Origin: DATNPX01 sp036702975
Lineage (GTDB): Bacteria; Cyanobacteriota; Vampirovibrionia; Obscuribacterales; Obscuribacteraceae
Direction of reading: 5' to 3'
Assembly (NCBI GenBank): GCA_036702975.1
Contig: DATNPX010000007.1
Span: 1 to 14,540, forward strand
Length of the DNA stretch: 14,540 nt
The notes beneath the pieces are model-generated. The model was given only the letters and a program-made list of their open reading frames with translations, ran no database searches and was not told the DNA's origin. The position numbers were made by a program, and so were the translations under genes. The number at the start of each line of letters is the position of its first letter. The stretch's first letter is position 1. This document shows, in pieces, positions 11,191 through 14,540 of this stretch.

Positions 11191-12306
11191 CTAATGATGA
11201 TGAGATGCTCGCTTTTTTTCCGGGGTTTGCGTTCCTTGTTCGCTTTGTTTTGGCGATGAATTCTGGGATTTCGAGGGCAGGGAGGTACTCGAAGTTTTTT
11301 TAGTGTCCTGATTTTCCATGATCGCATTTGTCGGGGTAGCTGCTGTTGGTATATGCGCCTGGAGCCAGACTAGGAGAAATGTATTGGTTGTATCGTTTAA
11401 CTTCTTATCCGTATGCTCCTGCTCCTCAAAAATCAAGTGCTCATAAGGTAGGGATAGAAACGTTTTGTCTTTGACCGGCAGTTCATCAAAAAGTTCAAAT
11501 GATGCAGCCGACTTCACTAGACGATCATCACAGCCCTGCACCAGCAGGACAGGCGTTTTTGTAATCGCCTGGACCACCTCATGATTTTCATTCATAAATT
11601 TCTGAAAGCGCAACAACTCTTTGGCTGAGTAATTAAGCCGGTTACGCTCATCATTTTCCCAGTGATCCCTCATCGTAGAATCTTGTGTTGCTTGCGCAAT
11701 GACTTGCTTTCCAACGTCATGCTTTTTGTTGTCGCCACTAAGTAATTCTTCTGCCACTTTTAATTTCGTGCCGGTTTGTTTGAATCGATCACCGGCTGGT
11801 ACAGAGGAGATCACGCCGTCTACTGACTCTTGGGACAAGGCGGTTGCTCGCAGCGCAATTGCACCACCCATCGATTCACCAAGAATAAAAATCGGCAACC
11901 GCGGATAACGCAGCCGAATAGACTTTAGAGTCTTTTCAATGTCGGTCAGCGTATTGGCAAAATCGATATCAGAGTGACCTTCAATTTGCTGCCATTGTCC
12001 GAAACCTCGCACGTCTATTGCGTATACAGCAGCGCCTTGCTGTGCCAGCTGTTTTCCAAAATACTCGAATGAGCGGCCGTTGAGTCCTAGTCCATGAATG
12101 CACAATAAACAAAATTTGACCCGGGCTTTCGAGTTCGGGTTCAACCAGGTCGCAGTTGGGATCTGGTGATCATCAATTTCCGGGTGGGATTTGGGGCTTA
12201 ACCATGTGTGCGAATGTACGTCTTGTGCGCTAACGCCTGTGGCCGACGCAGTTATAGCAAGGGCGACCACGGCGCATGTTCGTAACTGGGTAGCAGACCG
12301 GTACAT
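11191..12306 (-). CDS. Exported alpha/beta-hydrolase (monoacylglycerol-lipase/lysophospholipase-like)
   Basis: A protein of 371 residues with a signal peptide ending VSA (about 1-27). The fold is that of serine hydrolases of the Hydrolase_4 (monoacylglycerol lipase/lysophospholipase) group. The oxyanion-hole loop is HGLGLNG (71-77), the nucleophile elbow GES145MGG, the acid Asp260 or Asp261 in QGCDDRLV, and the base His290 in PYEHLIFEE. All catalytic residues are present, so it should be active on an ester, probably lipid-like. After the domain (to about 320) comes a Ser/Lys/Gln-rich low-complexity tail ending in His-His-His, absent from ordinary family members. It starts four bases after the stop of the TPR gene upstream, indicating translational coupling. 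The substrate cannot be read from sequence. Confidence 0.85.
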   Translation of the reverse strand: MYRSATQLRTCAVVALAITASATGVSAQDVHSHTWLSPKSHPEIDDHQIPTATWLNPNSKARVKFCLLCIHGLGLNGRSFEYFGKQLAQQGAAVYAIDVRGFGQWQQIEGHSDIDFANTLTDIEKTLKSIRLRYPRLPIFILGESMGGAIALRATALSQESVDGVISSVPAGDRFKQTGTKLKVAEELLSGDNKKHDVGKQVIAQATQDSTMRDHWENDERNRLNYSAKELLRFQKFMNENHEVVQAITKTPVLLVQGCDDRLVKSAASFELFDELPVKDKTFLSLPYEHLIFEEQEHTDKKLNDTTNTFLLVWLQAHIPTAATPTNAIMENQDTKKTSSTSLPSKSQNSSPKQSEQGTQTPEKKRASHHH

Positions 12307-12310
12307 GTTC

Positions 12311-12955
12311 TCAATAAGATCTCCGGACTATGATGGGGTCGTGATGATGATTAAGTCCATAGTCTCGTGCATCATGCGTCGTAGTGTGAGGGGGCAGCTC
12401 CGTGTTAATTGGACCACCATACGCTTGCCAAAGACCGTGCTGATAGAGATAGCTGCGTTCAGCGTCATATCCTGCAACTTGTGGGTACTGTTGCGGAATT
12501 TTGTACTGAGAAGTTCGCTCGTTGTCAGTCCAATCAGCCTGGCCAGTAATTCGAGCCACAGCAAAGTGACTTTCAGGTAGTAGATTTTGGTCCGATGGTT
12601 CATTCATATTTGATTGGAGTTCAGTTCTTCCATCACCGCTTTCTATGCCATAAGCCTTGAGCGCTGTCACAGCATACGCTCCATACGGACCTCCCGGATT
12701 CAATAAAGAAGCAAGCTTATAATGCTTCTGCGCCAATGAGTGCTGGCCTAGTTTGACATAGGTGTTTGCAAGGTAGTACTGAGCAGCCGCATTAGTCGGG
12801 TCGGCTGCGACAAGCCGTAAAAACTGCCCTTTGGCGGATTGATATTGCCGGTTTTGATAAAGCGTTACTCCGCCTGCTATACCGCCATGTGCGAATGCAA
12901 CGGGCTGAAGAGAAACAGCAAGAGCAAGGGTCAAAAACACTCGAATTAGTCTCAT
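12311..12955 (-). CDS. Exported TPR-like protein with His-rich C terminus
   Basis: A protein of 214 residues. The ATG at 12955 is preferred over the GTG at 12961 because GGAGG sits seven bases upstream. A signal peptide ends VAFA, giving mature HGGIAGGVTLYQ. Two TPR-like units follow: LYQNRQYQSAKGQFLRLVAA, then DPTNAAAQYYLANTYVKLGQ, with HSLAQKHYKLASLLNPGG after them. The C-terminal half has no known domain; it is Gln/Tyr/Asn-rich and ends with LNHHHDPIIVRRSY. The short TPR unit followed by a unique tail is a style I associate with predatory or non-photosynthetic cyanobacterial relatives, from memory. Probably an envelope scaffold or adaptor within the exported-protein set. Confidence 0.75.
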   Translation of the reverse strand: MRLIRVFLTLALAVSLQPVAFAHGGIAGGVTLYQNRQYQSAKGQFLRLVAADPTNAAAQYYLANTYVKLGQHSLAQKHYKLASLLNPGGPYGAYAVTALKAYGIESGDGRTELQSNMNEPSDQNLLPESHFAVARITGQADWTDNERTSQYKIPQQYPQVAGYDAERSYLYQHGLWQAYGGPINTELPPHTTTHDARDYGLNHHHDPIIVRRSY

Positions 12956-13024
12956 TGGCACCCCTCCAGATCAGTTTTGGCAATCGAATTGCATATTCTC
13001 TTGACGGCTCGGCGCGACTTCGGT

Positions 13025-13309
13025 TCAATCGTGGTGGTAGATGCCATGGTGCTCTTCGTACTCATGGTGATCAGCCTGTGCATGTCCCCAGCCTTGCTGC
13101 ATGCCATAGGTGCCCCAGGGGTTGCTGTTTCCCCAGCTCGTTCCACGGTAATTGTTGTAGGTGGGATAGGAACCATAGCCGTACTGCCAACCATGTCGGT
13201 TCGTCATCTGGTCCCTTGCCTGATGCCAGAAAGAGTGTTGTGCCTCGGCCGGTTTAACGAGAACGGTGAACGCAAGTGCAAACAGCAGCATTGCTATTGT
13301 GAATTTCAT
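13025..13309 (-). CDS. Small exported His/Tyr/Gly/Trp-rich protein
   Basis: A protein of 94 residues, first gene of the cluster. A signal peptide (1-23) ends AEA; the mature chain starts QHSFWHQARDQM. The middle is rich in Tyr, Gly, Asn and Trp (GWQYGYGSYPTYNNY), and the tail is acidic and His-rich (HAQADHHEYEEHHGIYHHD). GGAGG lies seven bases before the ATG at 13309, and a TTGAGC/CATAAG promoter upstream may drive the cluster. There is no homologous family that I recognise. Composition suggests an extracellular, metal-binding or aggregating peptide. Confidence 0.7.
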   Translation of the reverse strand: MKFTIAMLLFALAFTVLVKPAEAQHSFWHQARDQMTNRHGWQYGYGSYPTYNNYRGTSWGNSNPWGTYGMQQGWGHAQADHHEYEEHHGIYHHD

Positions 13310-13338
13310 TTGTCAACCTCCGCTTGAAACGACGGAAT

Positions 13339-13367
13339 CTTATGACTGATTTTGACGACCAGCTCAA
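13339..13367 (-). promoter_or_regulatory. Candidate promoter of the exported-protein cluster
   Basis: On the minus strand TTGAGC (13362-13367) and CATAAG (13339-13344) have a 17-base spacer, about 30 bases before the first gene. CATAAG also pairs with an upstream CTTATG (near 13369), an inverted repeat around the promoter that a regulator could use. Confidence 0.4.
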
Positions 13368-13466
13368 CCATAAGTTTCCAAGGGAACGTACCCAGATTTA
13401 ATTAACCCCATCCCCGTCAGTGTCCAAATTTTACGCCTACGGAGTTCATCGAGCGTAATTTTACGA

Positions 13467-13495
13467 TTGACACGAGACCTCTTGACAAATACCAT
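13467..13495 (+). promoter_or_regulatory. Candidate promoter of the glycine-zipper gene
   Basis: TTGACA (13467-13472) and TACCAT (13490-13495) are 17 bases apart, 33 bases before the ATG. It diverges from the cluster promoter; AATTTTACG occurs twice just upstream (near 13427 and 13457). Confidence 0.4.
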
Positions 13496-13527
13496 TAACA
13501 GGATCTGCTCCCGCGCAGGAGGTTACT

Positions 13528-14076
13528 ATGTCGCACGGACACGGACATTTCGAGCAACACGAAAGAAGAGAGCACGGCTCCGGCTTTGTGCAGCCATACA
13601 ATGGCTTGCAGCACGAATATATGGAGCACCAACAGCAGCGCTTTCGACCTGCTCATCCCGGTGCAGGCATAGACATTCATGTGGGCAATCCTGGCTATGG
13701 CTGGAACAACTACAACCAGCCAGGCGGATCTAACTATGACTACCGGTACAATAATGGCTCCCAGTACGACTATCGGGCGTATACGGACCCGAGATATCGG
13801 CAAGCTCCACCATATGACTACGGATACGGTGGTGGTTATGGCGGTTATGGAAACTACGGTTCCTCTTATTATCGGCCGCAATATCACAATGATGGCGGCT
13901 ACTACGGCTCTGGACGTCACAACACGACTGAAAACGCCATAATCGGTGGCGCAGTTGGCGCCGGACTTGGTGCGATAATTGACCGCCACAATCCTGGACA
14001 AGGGGCTGTCATCGGTGGCGCCGCTGGAGTACTTGGTTCGATACTCGGTGGCGGCGGTCGTCGGCACGGTTGGTAA
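13528..14076 (+). CDS. His/Gly/Tyr-rich protein with C-terminal glycine zipper
   Basis: A protein of 182 residues with a strong AGGAGG (13517-13522) five bases before the ATG. No signal peptide: it starts SHGHGHFEQHERREHGSG. Residues about 50-125 are Tyr/Gly/Asn-rich low complexity (YDYGYGGGYGGYGNYGSSYY). Residues about 133-175 alternate Gly and small hydrophobics (NAIIGGAVGAGLGAIIDRHN, then GAVIGGAAGVLGSILGGGG), the glycine-zipper pattern seen in outer-membrane lipoprotein-like and channel-forming proteins, as two short membrane helices. It ends RRHGW. It shares His/Tyr/Gly bias with the divergent cluster but lacks their export signal. It may be a membrane-interacting partner of the exported set; function unknown. 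Confidence 0.75.
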   Translation: MSHGHGHFEQHERREHGSGFVQPYNGLQHEYMEHQQQRFRPAHPGAGIDIHVGNPGYGWNNYNQPGGSNYDYRYNNGSQYDYRAYTDPRYRQAPPYDYGYGGGYGGYGNYGSSYYRPQYHNDGGYYGSGRHNTTENAIIGGAVGAGLGAIIDRHNPGQGAVIGGAAGVLGSILGGGGRRHGW

Positions 14077-14117
14077 AAAGCTATTCCTGAAGAATTACGA
14101 TAGAATCCGAATTAGCT

Positions 14118-14142
14118 GTTGCCTTGCTCGCGGCAGTTTTTT
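14118..14142 (+). terminator. Terminator after the glycine-zipper gene
   Basis: TGCC (14120-14123) and GGCA (14132-14135), extendable by two wobble pairs, form a short stem followed by six T (14137-14142). The stem is weak, but the position 40 bases after the stop codon is right. Confidence 0.45.
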
Positions 14143-14168
14143 CATGATGAAATCTCCTTTTGAGTACT

Positions 14169-14293
14169 AGCGCCTCCGTTTGGTCTTTGTGTGCCATACG
14201 GGGGCGCTCTTACAATAGTTTGAATTACCATACATCTGGGCATGCTATTAACGGTATCCAGCCCTGTCTGACAAAACGTCGGCAGGGCTTTTT
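14169..14293 (+). ncRNA. Structured non-coding region, candidate small RNA
   Basis: This stretch holds no gene. An 11-pair hairpin (14169-14179 with 14198-14208, one wobble) surrounds TTGTGT (14187-14192). TACAAT follows at 14211-14216, an 18-base-spaced promoter-like pair. A strong terminator ends the region, so a transcript of about 70-75 bases from near 14222 to 14293 is possible. Alternatively the first hairpin belongs to a longer RNA, or the elements are the 3' processing sites of the gene upstream. Confidence 0.3.
14260..14293 (+). terminator. Strong Rho-independent terminator
   Basis: AGCCCTG (14260-14266) pairs with CAGGGCT (14283-14289). The stem extends inward by about five pairs with one bulged T around AAAAC, and a T5 run (14289-14293) follows. 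Plus-strand orientation. It insulates the convergent outer-membrane-like gene from plus-strand transcripts. Confidence 0.7.
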
Positions 14294-14330
14294 AATTTCT
14301 GCATCAGATATCACCGGCGCGAGGTTTCGG

Positions 14331-14396
14331 TCAGAAAATCTTCGCTAACTCAATCACGAAACCAGACCGACCACTGGCCTTGTTGTTTGGAATCTG
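14331..14396 (-). pseudogene. Detached 3' end of the outer-membrane-like gene
   Basis: Read on the minus strand from the target duplication, these 66 bases give 21 sense codons and a TGA, in frame with the gene at 133-777 once the element and one copy of GATAGC are removed. The encoded tail ends VIELAKIF. It has no start codon of its own and is presumably not expressed as a separate protein. Its main value is as evidence for circularity and for the insertion. Confidence 0.65.
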
Positions 14397-14401
14397 ATAG
14401 C
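14396..14401. repeat. Target-site duplication, right copy (GATAGC)
   Basis: This is the second copy of GATAGC, directly before TGTAG. It matches 138-143, which lies on the other side of the element once the molecule is closed into a circle. Confidence 0.75.
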
Positions 14402-14540
14402 TGTAGCGGCGTGACATCATAAATCGTTCGGCGCGACATCATCCGCTGTTTCTGGCTCGAATTAACCGCCACTAAAAGTGGTGCCGAACTCAAATTGATT
14501 GACACCGAACCCAAATTAAATGACACCAGCGTAAATTAAG
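14402..14540. mobile_element. Transposable-element end (opposite terminus)
   Basis: This is the second copy of the terminal sequence, in inverted orientation to 1-137 and starting TGTAGCGGCG. The last two bases (14539-14540) go further into the element than the left copy does. The identity between the two ends runs to the edge of the window, so the true inverted repeat may be longer than 137 bp. That is long for a simple IS and would also fit a transposon or MITE with long inverted repeats. Confidence 0.8.

Noticed and set aside
13495..14067. Minus-strand ORF of 190 codons, Ile/Val-rich, opposite the glycine-zipper gene.
   Set aside because: The plus-strand gene has a strong AGGAGG and a coherent His/Gly/Tyr composition with a glycine zipper; the Ile/Val richness is the antisense of Asn/Tyr codons.
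1..14540. Composite transposon with two inverted IS copies carrying the whole region as cargo.
   Set aside because: It would not explain the matching GATAGC on the inner sides or the in-frame restoration of the split gene; a single element in a circle explains both.

Overview
This 14.54 kb window reads as one nearly complete small mobilizable plasmid from a Gram-negative-type bacterium, cut open inside a transposable element. The two window ends are the same transposon end in inverted orientation (137 and 139 bases, identical over the shared part). The internal sequence next to each end begins or finishes with the same 6-mer, GATAGC. Joining the internal ends at GATAGC restores an outer-membrane-protein-like reading frame of about 234 codons that ends in Phe and TGA. 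The parsimonious reading is a circle of about 14,258 bp with one element inserted into that gene. No rRNA, tRNA or CRISPR array is visible.

Region by region, on the minus strand unless stated. (1) 133-777: the interrupted outer-membrane-like gene; its lost 3' end is at 14331-14396. (2) 978-4512: a mobilization block (ribbon-helix-helix accessory protein, HxH relaxase, a second ribbon-helix-helix protein, a helical protein of unknown role), then a toxin-first toxin-antitoxin-like pair. A candidate oriT, an inverted repeat beside an RSF1010-like nick sequence, lies upstream at 4771-4795. (3) 4936-5571, plus strand: a MazE/MazF (ChpB-like) addiction module with its own promoter and operator. (4) 5422-8565: replication region. 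It has an archaeo-eukaryotic-type primase/initiator split by a frameshift in a run of nine G, a long leader with a candidate antisense RNA, and a helix-turn-helix protein gene packed with GGGAC/GTCCC motifs behind an array of TCAAGCG half-sites. (5) 8590-13309: seven same-strand genes, all with apparent signal peptides: four low-complexity His/Gly/Tyr/Asn-rich proteins, two TPR proteins and an alpha/beta hydrolase. (6) 13528-14076, plus strand: a divergent His/Gly/Tyr-rich glycine-zipper protein, followed by structured sequence and terminators up to the element.

The backbone (replication, mobilization, addiction) is conventional in logic. The cargo is unusual: an operon-like set of exported proteins in which a histidine falls within the first four residues of every predicted mature N terminus, and several unrelated members also end in His-rich tails. 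This suggests a shared metal-binding or surface-assembly role, but no member can be assigned a known function from sequence alone apart from the hydrolase fold and the TPR repeats.

Host: the TPR style and the exported low-complexity proteins recall non-photosynthetic relatives of cyanobacteria (Obscuribacterales/Melainabacteria). This is an impression from memory, not a demonstrated assignment. The way the contig ends inside a repeated element suggests a short-read, perhaps metagenomic, assembly.
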